Part shown: one piece after another, positions 1-5,589 of the stretch
Position numbering within the stretch: the stretch's first letter is position 1
Layout: every line of letters starts with the position of its first letter
Program-made: the position numbers and the translations under genes
DNA from: Bacteroidales bacterium
GTDB taxonomy: Bacteria; Bacteroidota; Bacteroidia; Bacteroidales; P3
Reading direction: 5' to 3'
Assembly (NCBI GenBank): GCA_021443125.1
Contig: JABUUQ010000004.1
Span: 364,138-369,726, forward strand
Length of the DNA: 5,589 nucleotides
Notes under the pieces: model-generated
What the model was told of the DNA's origin: nothing
Databases searched by the model: none
Seen by the model: the letters and a program-made list of their open reading frames with translations, nothing else

Positions 1-127
1 ACAAAATACTATAAAGACAAAAAGAAATTTGTTGTTTAGGACAGAAATGAACAACAATAACGTTTTTTCTCCTGAACGATGAAAATGGAACAATTTTTGC
101 ATGTGAATAACAAATATTTTTAGAAAT
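1..127. other. Gene-free leader upstream of the kinase gene
   Basis: No coding region is supported here. The stretch is AT-rich and contains a weak hairpin followed by a T-run (listed separately). The best Bacteroidota-type -7 candidate is aatttttg at 92-99, which misses the TAnnTTTG pattern at its first base. No good TTG lies 19-21 bp upstream of it, so I do not call a promoter. The region just before the kinase ATG is A/T-rich with no Shine-Dalgarno sequence, as is usual in Bacteroidota. Confidence 0.5.
29..68 (+). terminator. Possible weak terminator or leader hairpin
   Basis: TTGTTGTT at 29-36 is exactly complementary to AACAACAA at 50-57. The stem can be extended inward by a T37-G49 wobble and an A38-T48 pair, leaving a 9-nt loop. 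A run of six T follows at 63-68, five bases after the stem. The stem is AU-rich and the gap to the T-run is longer than ideal. It may terminate a gene lying left of the window, or be a structured leader of the kinase mRNA, or be chance. Confidence 0.3.
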
Positions 128-1807
128 ATGACTAACGAAACAAAACAAATGTTGGAGGTGTATTGCGTTAATACCAAGAGCAAAATTCTTGTGCCTTGGG
201 GTATATCTCTGCTGGATTTAATAAAATTTACAGGACTTGCAGAACCAGACAAAATTATTGGTGCCTGCGTAAATAATAAACTGCAAAACCTTTATTATCA
301 ACTATATTCTACAAAAACTATCGAGTATGTAGATATTGAACATGTATTTGGCAAAAAGATATATGCAAGTTCTTTGATGATGCTTACCTATAAAGCCGTT
401 AAAGATATTTTCCCAAAAAGTGAAATGCATATTCTTCATTCCACAAGCTATGGCTACTATGCTGAAATCAAGAATGTTGATGAGGAAATGGGCAAGGTGG
501 TGCCAAAGATAAAGGAACAAATGCAAGAACTTATTGCCAAGGATTTACCTTTCGAAAGAAGAACAATTGCAAGTGAGGATGCAATAGAATTATTCGAGAA
601 AGTAGGTTTGAAGGATAAGGCAGATTTGATTCGTAACAACAGAACACTATATACAAAGATAGATGTTTTGGACAATACTATCAATTCTTTCGTTGTTGAT
701 ATGGTTCCTTCAACAAAATACCTTACAGTTTGGGATATAAAACCTTTTGAAAATGGTTTGATTATCTTGTTGCCGGATTTTTATAAGAACAACAAAGAAA
801 CATCAGAGCCTTTCAATCAAAAGAAAATGCTTGATATTTTCCAAGAATACAAGCGTTGGGTAAAGGTTTTGGATGCTCCTTATGTTTTTGATTTGAATAA
901 GAAAATAGCAAAAGGCGAAGTTAATCAATTGATACAAACTGCAGAGGCTTTGCACGAAAAGAAATATGCACAAATAGCCGATGCTATTTACAAGAAAAAA
1001 GACAATGTTAAATTCATCTTCCTTGCTGGTCCTTCTTCTTCTGGCAAAACAACATCTTGCAGAAGACTTGCAACACAATTGTCTGTTTTGGGAATAAAAG
1101 CTTTGCAGATTTCTTTGGACGATTATTTCCTTGACAGAGAACATACACCAAGAGACAAAAACGGCAACTACGATTTTGAATGTTTGGAAGCTTTAGACCT
1201 TGATTTTCTTGCTTTGCAGATGAAAGAACTTATGGAAGGTAAGGAGATAGCCTTGCCAAGATTTAACTTTGTTACAGGTGAGAGAGAAGAAAGTGGAACA
1301 AAAATTCAGTTGAAAGAAGAAAATGTTGTTATTATAGAAGGTATTCATGCTTTGAACCCACGACTATCAAAAGATATAGCACGCAAGAACAAGTATTTTA
1401 TCTTTGTTTCTGCTCTAACACAAGTGGCTTTGGATCAGCATAACCTTATCAGCACAGGCGACAATCGTTTGATTCGCAGAATAGTAAGGGACAATAGCTA
1501 TAGAGGAGCAAGTGCGGAAAAAACTCTTATGATGTGGCAAAGTGTAAGAAGAGGAGAGGAAAAGCACATTTTCCCTTATCAAGAGAATGCAGATAGTATT
1601 TTTAATTCTTCTTTGTTGTATGAGATAGGTGTTTTGAAGCATTATTGCGAGCCTTTGCTTATGGAAGTGCCACAAAATTCTCCTGCTTATGCAAAAGCAA
1701 GGCATTTGATAGATTACTTGCGTAATTTTTCTGTAATTTCACCTGATTTTATCCCTCCAACATCAATAATGAGAGAGTTTTTGGGCGGAAGCAGTTTCAC
1801 TTACTAA
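128..1807 (+). CDS. Nucleoside (uridine) kinase-like protein with ThrRS-like N-terminal half
   Basis: Probably phosphorylates a nucleoside, most likely uridine/cytidine, in cytoplasmic pyrimidine salvage; the substrate is inferred from family. Residues ~8-70 resemble a TGS domain (VNNKLQNL near 48-55). Residues ~80-225 resemble the second (editing) domain of threonyl-tRNA synthetase, including LPFERR at 140-145, but the editing HxxxH and CxxxH residues are replaced. Residues ~270-510 form the P-loop kinase: Walker A GPSSSGKTT (301-309), the catalytic-acid motif LDDYF (330-334), LPRFNF (376-381, the counterpart of PxYDF), IIEGIHAL (402-409), and the arginine-rich lid RLIRRIVRD (447-455). The C-terminus REFLGGSSFTY fits this family as I know it. 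The 559-aa length suits the long bacterial version, not the ~210-aa Udk. The ATG at 128 begins directly before the TGS strand, so it is a good start. No partner gene is adjacent; the next gene has its own promoter. Confidence 0.88.
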   Translation: MTNETKQMLEVYCVNTKSKILVPWGISLLDLIKFTGLAEPDKIIGACVNNKLQNLYYQLYSTKTIEYVDIEHVFGKKIYASSLMMLTYKAVKDIFPKSEMHILHSTSYGYYAEIKNVDEEMGKVVPKIKEQMQELIAKDLPFERRTIASEDAIELFEKVGLKDKADLIRNNRTLYTKIDVLDNTINSFVVDMVPSTKYLTVWDIKPFENGLIILLPDFYKNNKETSEPFNQKKMLDIFQEYKRWVKVLDAPYVFDLNKKIAKGEVNQLIQTAEALHEKKYAQIADAIYKKKDNVKFIFLAGPSSSGKTTSCRRLATQLSVLGIKALQISLDDYFLDREHTPRDKNGNYDFECLEALDLDFLALQMKELMEGKEIALPRFNFVTGEREESGTKIQLKEENVVIIEGIHALNPRLSKDIARKNKYFIFVSALTQVALDQHNLISTGDNRLIRRIVRDNSYRGASAEKTLMMWQSVRRGEEKHIFPYQENADSIFNSSLLYEIGVLKHYCEPLLMEVPQNSPAYAKARHLIDYLRNFSVISPDFIPPTSIMREFLGGSSFTY

Positions 1808-1872
1808 CACTTTTATTACACTATATTATAAATACTTTAGCTAAAATTTAATAAAAACTTTCGAAAATTTTA

Positions 1873-1886
1873 TTGCAATATCGCAA
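1873..1886. promoter_or_regulatory. Operator-like dyad over the tonB upstream promoter element
   Basis: TTGCAATATCGCAA is a 14-bp palindrome with a single mismatched pair (A1877/C1882). Its left half includes the proposed -33 TTG. A protein binding here would cover the upstream promoter element. No regulator is encoded in the window, so the role as an operator is inference from symmetry and position only. Confidence 0.3.
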
Positions 1887-1902
1887 AAAAGTTGTAATTT
1901 AG
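1873..1902 (+). promoter_or_regulatory. Putative Bacteroidota-type promoter of tonB
   Basis: A TTG at 1873-1875 is followed after exactly 19 bases by TAATTTAG at 1895-1902. The latter matches the Bacteroides -7 consensus TAnnTTTG except for A at the seventh base. The spacing is what the Bacteroides primary sigma factor (the ABfA type) prefers. The start of transcription would fall near 1907-1910, giving a ~35-nt leader before the tonB ATG. The leader is A-rich with no Shine-Dalgarno sequence. Confidence 0.55.
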
Positions 1903-1944
1903 CGCCTTGAAATATAATAGTGTAATCAATAAAAAACAGATAAA

Positions 1945-2640
1945 ATGGAAGTTAAAAAATCAGAAAAAGCTAACCTTGAAAAAACAAAAGGTTTATTCCT
2001 TGAAGCAGGTTTGGTACTTACATTGGCTTTAACTATTGTTGCTTTTGAATGGAAGTCTTACGACAAACAAGAAGAAGCAGTACAAGTTCAACAAGAAGCT
2101 ATTGTTGTTGAAGACATAGTTTTGCAAACAAAACAAGACGAACCAGAACCTCCACAAGAAGAACCTCAACAACAACAAACACAAGATTTTGAAATTGTTG
2201 AAGATGATGTTGAGTTGAAGAACGAATTCTCTATTGACAATTTTGAAAACACAGACAATGGAGAAGTTTTTATTCCTCAAGTGGAAGTTAAACAAGAAGA
2301 AGAAGACGATGACCCAGAACAAAAAGTTATTTTCACAGTTGTTGAACAATCATCAGAATTCCCTGGTGGTATGGAAGCTTTAGGAAAATATCTTTCTGAA
2401 AACCTTAAATACCCTCCACAAGCAAAAGAAACAGGAACACAAGGTAGAGTATATGTTACTTTCGTTGTTGAAAGAGACGGCTCAATTACAGATATCAAAG
2501 TTCTTCGTGATATAGGCTCAGGTTGTGGCGAGGAAGCTATCAGAGTTGTTAAGGGTATGCCAAAATGGAAACCTGCAAAGCAAAGAGGTAAGGCAGTACG
2601 CCAACAATTCAACCTTCCTATTAACTTCCAATTACAATAA
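1945..2640 (+). CDS. TonB energy transducer
   Basis: Inner-membrane protein that reaches across the periplasm to pass proton-motive force from ExbB/ExbD to TonB-dependent outer-membrane transporters. Residues 1-16 form a short, charged cytoplasmic tail. Residues 17-36 are one membrane anchor (LFLEAGLVLTLALTIVAFEW). Residues ~37-135 form a very acidic, Gln/Pro/Glu-rich linker with an EPEPPQEEP segment and a Gln run encoded by (CAA)4 at 2167-2178. Residues ~139-231 are the TonB C-terminal domain: FPGGMEALGKYL, NLKYPPQAKETG, QGRVYVTFVVERDGSI, GCGEEAIRVV, MPKWKPAKQRGK and the final LPINFQL strand. The ATG at 1945 lies directly before the membrane anchor. Tandem stops TAA TAG (2638-2643) end it. 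No exbB or exbD is adjacent. The linker carries EP-type but no KP-type repeats, unlike E. coli TonB. Bacteroidota genomes usually hold several TonB paralogues, so the partner receptor cannot be told. Confidence 0.92.
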   Translation: MEVKKSEKANLEKTKGLFLEAGLVLTLALTIVAFEWKSYDKQEEAVQVQQEAIVVEDIVLQTKQDEPEPPQEEPQQQQTQDFEIVEDDVELKNEFSIDNFENTDNGEVFIPQVEVKQEEEDDDPEQKVIFTVVEQSSEFPGGMEALGKYLSENLKYPPQAKETGTQGRVYVTFVVERDGSITDIKVLRDIGSGCGEEAIRVVKGMPKWKPAKQRGKAVRQQFNLPINFQLQ

Positions 2641-2663
2641 TAGACAACCATATTATTATATAT

Positions 2664-2696
2664 AAAGACGAAGCCTTTTGTGGTTTCGTCTTTTTT
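2664..2696 (+). terminator. Intrinsic terminator after tonB, abutting the ABC-F start
   Basis: Left arm AAAGACGAAGCC (2664-2675) pairs with GGTTTCGTCTTT (2682-2693) over 12 bp with one G-T wobble, around the loop TTTTGT (2676-2681). A T6 run covers 2691-2696. It follows the tonB stop by 23 nt. The T-run ends 10 nt before the ABC-F ATG at 2707, so the next gene must be reached by read-through or by control of this hairpin. The lower stem's A-T pairs overlap the T-run, as is common. Confidence 0.8.
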
Positions 2697-2706
2697 AGCG
2701 TTAATT

Positions 2707-4623
2707 ATGATAACAATAAATAACCTTTCAATACAATTCAATGGAGATAACCTTTTCGATAAGTTTTCTTTCACTATTGGCGACAGAGATAGAATAGGTT
2801 TGGTAGGCAAGAACGGAGCAGGCAAATCCACTTTGTTGAAAATTATCTGCAATCAATTATCACCAGATACAGGTACGATAGTCATAAGCAAAGCACAAAC
2901 AATAGGCTATCTTCCACAAGAAATGATTCCTTCAAGCAACACCACAGTTTTGCAAGAGGCAATGAAAGCTTTTGATGATATAAAAGAATTGCAAAAGCGT
3001 GTGGATAACATAGGTCTTGAATTGGCAGAGCGAACCGACTACGAGAGTAAAGAATACGAAAATCTTATTTTGGAACAAAGCGAGTTGACAGAGCGATTGC
3101 TTCTTATGGATGTGTCTAATGCAGAGCCTCAAACAGAAAAAGTTTTGCTTGGTTTAGGATTCAAACATAGTGATTTCCAAAGAAGTATGACTGAGTTTAG
3201 CAGTGGTTGGCAAATGAGGGTGGAACTGGCAAAGATTCTGCTGAAAAAGCCCAACCTTATACTTCTCGATGAACCTACCAACCATTTGGATATAGAGTCA
3301 ATATCATGGCTTGAGAACTTTTTGATACAATATTATGGTGCTGTGGTTTTGGTTTCTCACGACCGATGCTTCCTTGACAACATTACCAAAAGGACAATAG
3401 AAATAACGGCAGGTAAGATATATGACTACAAAGCAAGTTACTCTGATTATTGTGAATTGCACAGGCAACGAATAGAATCGCAGAACTCTCAAATGATAAA
3501 TCAGCAAAGACAAATTGCAGAGGTTGAGAAATTTATTGAGCGTTTTAGGTATAAGGCCACAAAGGCAAGGCAGGTGCAAAGCAAGATAAAGATGCTTGAC
3601 AAAATGGAACGGATAACGATAGACGATATAGATACTTCCTCAATACACTTTCAATTTCCACCAGCACCACATTCTGGAAAAATTGTTTTGGATATCAAAA
3701 ACTTGTCCAAATCATATGGAGAGAAAAATGTTTTAACCGACATAAACCTTATTCTTGAAAGAGGCAGGAAAGTTGCTTTTATTGGCAGAAACGGAGAGGG
3801 TAAGAGTACTTTATCTAAAATAATTGTAGGCGAATTAAAGGACTTTGAAGGTGTCTGCAACCTTGGTCATGAGGTCAAGATTGGTTATTTTGCACAAAAT
3901 CAGGCAGCCCTTCTTGATGGAGAGAAAACAGTTTTTGACACAATAGACGAAATTGCTGTAGGGGATGCAAGAACAAAAATACGAAGCATTTTAGGCAGTT
4001 TTCTTTTCGATGAAGAAGATATAGAAAAGAAAGTAAAAGTTTTGTCTGGTGGTGAAAAAACTCGTTTGGCTTTGGCAAAATTGTTGTTGAGTGAGGTAAA
4101 TCTGCTTGTTCTCGATGAGCCTACCAACCATTTGGACTTGGACTCAAAAGATATTTTGAAAAGTGCACTTTTGAAGTATGATGGCAGTTTCATTCTTGTT
4201 TCTCACGACAGAGATTTCTTGCAAGGACTAACAGATGTTCTTTATGAGTTTAAGAATCACAATATAAAAGAATATCATTGCGATATTTTCGACTTCTTGG
4301 AGCAAAAGAAAATGCAGAGTCTTGATGAATTGAATCTTTCAAAAGAGAAGAAGACACAGACAGAAGAAAAGAAGGTTTCCGAGAACAAAATCCAATTTGA
4401 ACAAAACAAGGAAAGAGAAAAACAAAACAGGAAAAGAAAAAATTCTTTGGCCAAGATAGAAGAACAAATCGGCGTTTTGGAAAAAGAGCTTGCAGATATG
4501 GAAGTAAAGATAGCTACGGCAGTTCAGGACAATACTTTCTACACCGATTATCAAACCAAAAAAGATGCTTTGTCGGGTCTTATGACAGAATGGGAAGAAC
4601 TTTCCATGGAATTGGATGGGTAA
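2707..4623 (+). CDS. ABC-F family ATPase (ribosome-associated, Uup/YdiF-like)
   Basis: A 638-aa cytoplasmic protein with two ABC ATPase domains and no membrane segments. ABC-F proteins bind the ribosomal E site and relieve stalled or drug-bound ribosomes. Domain 1: Walker A GKNGAGKST (34-42), signature FSSGWQ (164-169, a variant of LSGGx), Walker B LILLDEPTNHLD (184-195; catalytic E189), switch VSHD (216-219). The interdomain linker (~240-320), which contacts the P-site tRNA, carries the conserved RYKATKARQVQSKIKML (281-297). Domain 2: Walker A GRNGEGKST (360-368), LSGGE (446-450), LLVLDEPTNHLD (466-477; E471), VSHD (498-501). A charged C-terminal extension (~536-638) ends in a predicted coiled coil, as in Uup-type members. 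I chose ATG 2707 because MITINNLSIQF is the usual first strand of domain 1; the longer GTG start at 2680 lies in the terminator loop. The linker does not by itself distinguish a housekeeping role from antibiotic resistance; housekeeping is more likely. Confidence 0.92.
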   Translation: MITINNLSIQFNGDNLFDKFSFTIGDRDRIGLVGKNGAGKSTLLKIICNQLSPDTGTIVISKAQTIGYLPQEMIPSSNTTVLQEAMKAFDDIKELQKRVDNIGLELAERTDYESKEYENLILEQSELTERLLLMDVSNAEPQTEKVLLGLGFKHSDFQRSMTEFSSGWQMRVELAKILLKKPNLILLDEPTNHLDIESISWLENFLIQYYGAVVLVSHDRCFLDNITKRTIEITAGKIYDYKASYSDYCELHRQRIESQNSQMINQQRQIAEVEKFIERFRYKATKARQVQSKIKMLDKMERITIDDIDTSSIHFQFPPAPHSGKIVLDIKNLSKSYGEKNVLTDINLILERGRKVAFIGRNGEGKSTLSKIIVGELKDFEGVCNLGHEVKIGYFAQNQAALLDGEKTVFDTIDEIAVGDARTKIRSILGSFLFDEEDIEKKVKVLSGGEKTRLALAKLLLSEVNLLVLDEPTNHLDLDSKDILKSALLKYDGSFILVSHDRDFLQGLTDVLYEFKNHNIKEYHCDIFDFLEQKKMQSLDELNLSKEKKTQTEEKKVSENKIQFEQNKEREKQNRKRKNSLAKIEEQIGVLEKELADMEVKIATAVQDNTFYTDYQTKKDALSGLMTEWEELSMELDG

Positions 4624-4662
4624 AAAAATAAAGGTTGTCAAATCGACAACCTTTATTTTTTT
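4622..4662. terminator. Bidirectional terminator between convergent ABC-F and OmpA genes
   Basis: A perfect 18-bp stem: 4622-4639 (A7, then TAAAGGTTGTC) pairs with 4645-4662 (GACAACCTTTA, then T7) around the 5-nt loop AAATC. Read left to right the T7 ends the ABC-F transcript; read in reverse, the A7 becomes a T7 ending the OmpA transcript. The left arm starts within the ABC-F stop codon and the right arm ends 16 nt from the OmpA stop. Confidence 0.9.
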
Positions 4663-4678
4663 GTTAATTCTTTCTGAA

Positions 4679-5589
4679 TTACTTAGTGATAATAGCAACT
4701 CTGTTTAGGAATGCTTTTTCAAATGGTTGAACTGAGCAACCTTTGTAATCAACTGTAATCATGTTAGCATCAACACCTTCAGCAACGATAGCATCGCGTA
4801 CAGCTTCTGCTCTTGATTGAGAAAGTTTTAGGTTGAAGTCTTCAGTACCTGTTTCTTTATCTGCATAACCAGTAACAGTGAATTTCTTGTTAGTTGTCTT
4901 GATTATGTCAGCAATGTATTTGATGTTAACTTTGTTAGATTCAGAAACTTCTGAACTACCCAATGGGAAGAATATGCTTAGAGAAACATCTGTGTCAGCT
5001 GTTTTGTCGTTGTTCTTAGCAGCTTTTGCCAATGCATCGTTCTTAGCTTTTGTTTCTTCGTCCAAAGCTTTCTTGTATTTTTCAACTTGTTTCTTGTATT
5101 CTTCGTTTTGATCTTTTGTATCTTGAAGATCTTTTTCAAGAGAAGAAATTCTGTTGTCGTAAGCAGCTTTGTCTATTGGTTCGTAAGCATTGAAGTTTCT
5201 GTTTTTGAATCTGTAAGTAAGACCTGCTGTTGCAGAGAAGATGTTTGCTGCACCATATTCTGTGCTTGCAGGTAAGTTGATGTTACGAGAGTAGTTAGAG
5301 AAAGCATTTCTAACGATGTTGTCTCTAAGTTCAAGGTTGATACTCCATGCATCGCAAAGACGGAATCTGTTAATCAAACCAAATGAACCCATAAGTTCTC
5401 TATTCCATTCACCATCGTCTAAAGCAGTGTTGTAATCGTCTTTTAGTTGTGATTGAGCATAACCACCACCAATGAAGAAAATAGCGTTGTAGAATCTGTC
5501 AACTTTGTAACCGCAAATCCAGTTAGTCAAGTTAACTAGGAAGTCAGCTTGGATTGTCCAATACTTGTTGCTTGCATCAACTGTGTCAT
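4679..5589 (-). CDS. OmpA-family outer-membrane protein (3' part; 5' end outside window)
   Basis: Outer-membrane protein that ties the membrane to peptidoglycan. Reading stays open to the right edge, giving 302 visible residues (numbered here from the first full codon, at 5587). Residues ~1-128 are the last strands of an N-terminal beta-barrel: alternating aromatic/polar segments such as YWTIQADFLV, AIFFIGGGYA and ATAGLTYRF. Residues ~140-192 form a charged coiled-coil linker. Residues ~200-302 are the OmpA C-terminal domain: SIFFPLGSSEV, TVTGYADKETG, LSQSRAEAV, and NRVAII near the end. D243 of GYAD and R259 of SRAE match the E. coli OmpA residues D241 and R256 that hold diaminopimelate. The TTG at 5530 is not a credible start because homologous barrel sequence continues upstream. 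The promoter and signal peptide lie outside the window. Cysteines at 25, 79 and 284 are visible. The barrel part favours AAC, TTC and TAC codons, suggesting high expression. Confidence 0.9.
   Translation of the reverse strand, partial: DTVDASNKYWTIQADFLVNLTNWICGYKVDRFYNAIFFIGGGYAQSQLKDDYNTALDDGEWNRELMGSFGLINRFRLCDAWSINLELRDNIVRNAFSNYSRNINLPASTEYGAANIFSATAGLTYRFKNRNFNAYEPIDKAAYDNRISSLEKDLQDTKDQNEEYKKQVEKYKKALDEETKAKNDALAKAAKNNDKTADTDVSLSIFFPLGSSEVSESNKVNIKYIADIIKTTNKKFTVTGYADKETGTEDFNLKLSQSRAEAVRDAIVAEGVDANMITVDYKGCSVQPFEKAFLNRVAIITK

Larger units (their letters stand above)
1815..1926. repeat. 10-bp inverted repeat spanning the kinase-tonB spacer
   Basis: ATTACACTAT at 1815-1824 is the exact reverse complement of ATAGTGTAAT at 1917-1926. 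Allowing a 2-nt bulge (1824-1825), the match extends by TTATA (1826-1830) against TATAA (1913-1917). The arms sit just after the kinase stop codon and in the tonB 5' leader, about 92 bp apart, and they enclose the putative tonB promoter. The function is unknown. In this AT-rich DNA a chance origin is possible. Confidence 0.45.

Noticed and set aside
803..1144. Antisense open frame (113 aa) opposite the kinase
   Set aside because: It is a shadow of the conserved kinase Walker A region, with a Cys/Arg-rich composition and no start-site signals.
1836..1874. AT-rich symmetric elements TTTAGCTAAA (1836-1845) and AATAAAA/TTTTATT (1850-1856 and 1868-1874) as a kinase terminator
   Set aside because: The stems are A-T only or nearly so, have no useful loop or G-C core, and are expected by chance in such AT-rich DNA. 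I see no convincing terminator for the kinase gene.
1892..1918. E. coli-type promoter TTGTAA (1892-1897) with TATAAT (1913-1918)
   Set aside because: The spacing is only 15 bp, and Bacteroidota primary sigma factors use the TTG-N19-TAnnTTTG type, which is present at 1873-1902.
2167..2178. (CAA)4 tract in tonB as a phase-variation repeat
   Set aside because: It is short and a trinucleotide, so slippage would only change the number of Gln residues in a flexible linker and not the frame.
2678..2709. Possible promoter of the ABC-F gene: TTG 2678-2680 and TAATTATG 2702-2709
   Set aside because: The -7-like element overlaps the start codon itself, so transcription would begin after the ATG.
2277..2852. 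Long antisense open frame (191 aa) opposite the end of tonB and the start of ABC-F
   Set aside because: It runs across a terminator and two well-supported genes, has no recognisable domain, and its composition is what the reverse strand of these genes gives.
5587..5589. An ATG on the minus strand at the very right edge, as a possible OmpA start
   Set aside because: It is in a different frame from the OmpA coding region and meets a TAG stop after 17 codons. The true frame runs straight through the edge.
1..5589. A new multi-gene system (defence, mobile element, CRISPR, toxin-antitoxin or biosynthetic cluster)
   Set aside because: All four genes belong to recognisable housekeeping or envelope families with ordinary spacing. 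No direct repeats, transposase, integrase, RNA gene or unknown gene pair is present.

Overview
The window looks like a stretch of chromosome from an AT-rich member of the Bacteroidota, most likely order Bacteroidales. Four lines of evidence support this. The nucleoside kinase has an N-terminal threonyl-tRNA-synthetase-like half. The TonB protein is of the Bacteroidota type, with a short N-terminus, an acidic linker and a GGxxALxxYLxxNLxYPxxA C-terminal domain. The OmpA protein has a C-terminus ending in NRVAI. None of the start codons seen in the window has a Shine-Dalgarno sequence, and the one convincing promoter fits the Bacteroides-type TTG-N19-TAnnTTTG pattern. No species can be named.

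Layout, left to right. Positions 1-127 hold no gene, only a weak AT-rich hairpin followed by a T-run. Positions 128-1807 (+) encode a complete 559-aa nucleoside (uridine) kinase-like protein. Positions 1808-1944 are a 137-bp spacer with a good promoter candidate, an operator-like dyad over its upstream element, and a wider 10-bp inverted repeat. Positions 1945-2640 (+) encode a 231-aa TonB energy transducer, followed by a strong terminator-like hairpin (2664-2696). That hairpin ends only 10 nt before the ATG of a 638-aa ABC-F ATPase (2707-4623, +). A perfect 18-bp hairpin with A7/T7 flanks (4622-4662) then serves as a shared terminator with the convergent gene. Positions 4679-5589 (-) are the 3' part of an OmpA-family outer-membrane protein whose 5' end lies beyond the right edge.

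The genes do not form one pathway. They are separate housekeeping or envelope functions: pyrimidine salvage (inferred), energising of outer-membrane transport (TonB), ribosome-associated ATPase (ABC-F), and anchoring of the outer membrane to peptidoglycan (OmpA). TonB and OmpA are both envelope proteins, but each appears to be its own transcription unit. I see no mobile element, CRISPR array, tRNA, rRNA or defence cassette, and nothing that supports a new multi-gene system. The points most worth a second look are the terminator set against the ABC-F start, the kinase's editing-like domain with all of its metal/catalytic residues replaced, and the symmetric elements around the tonB promoter.
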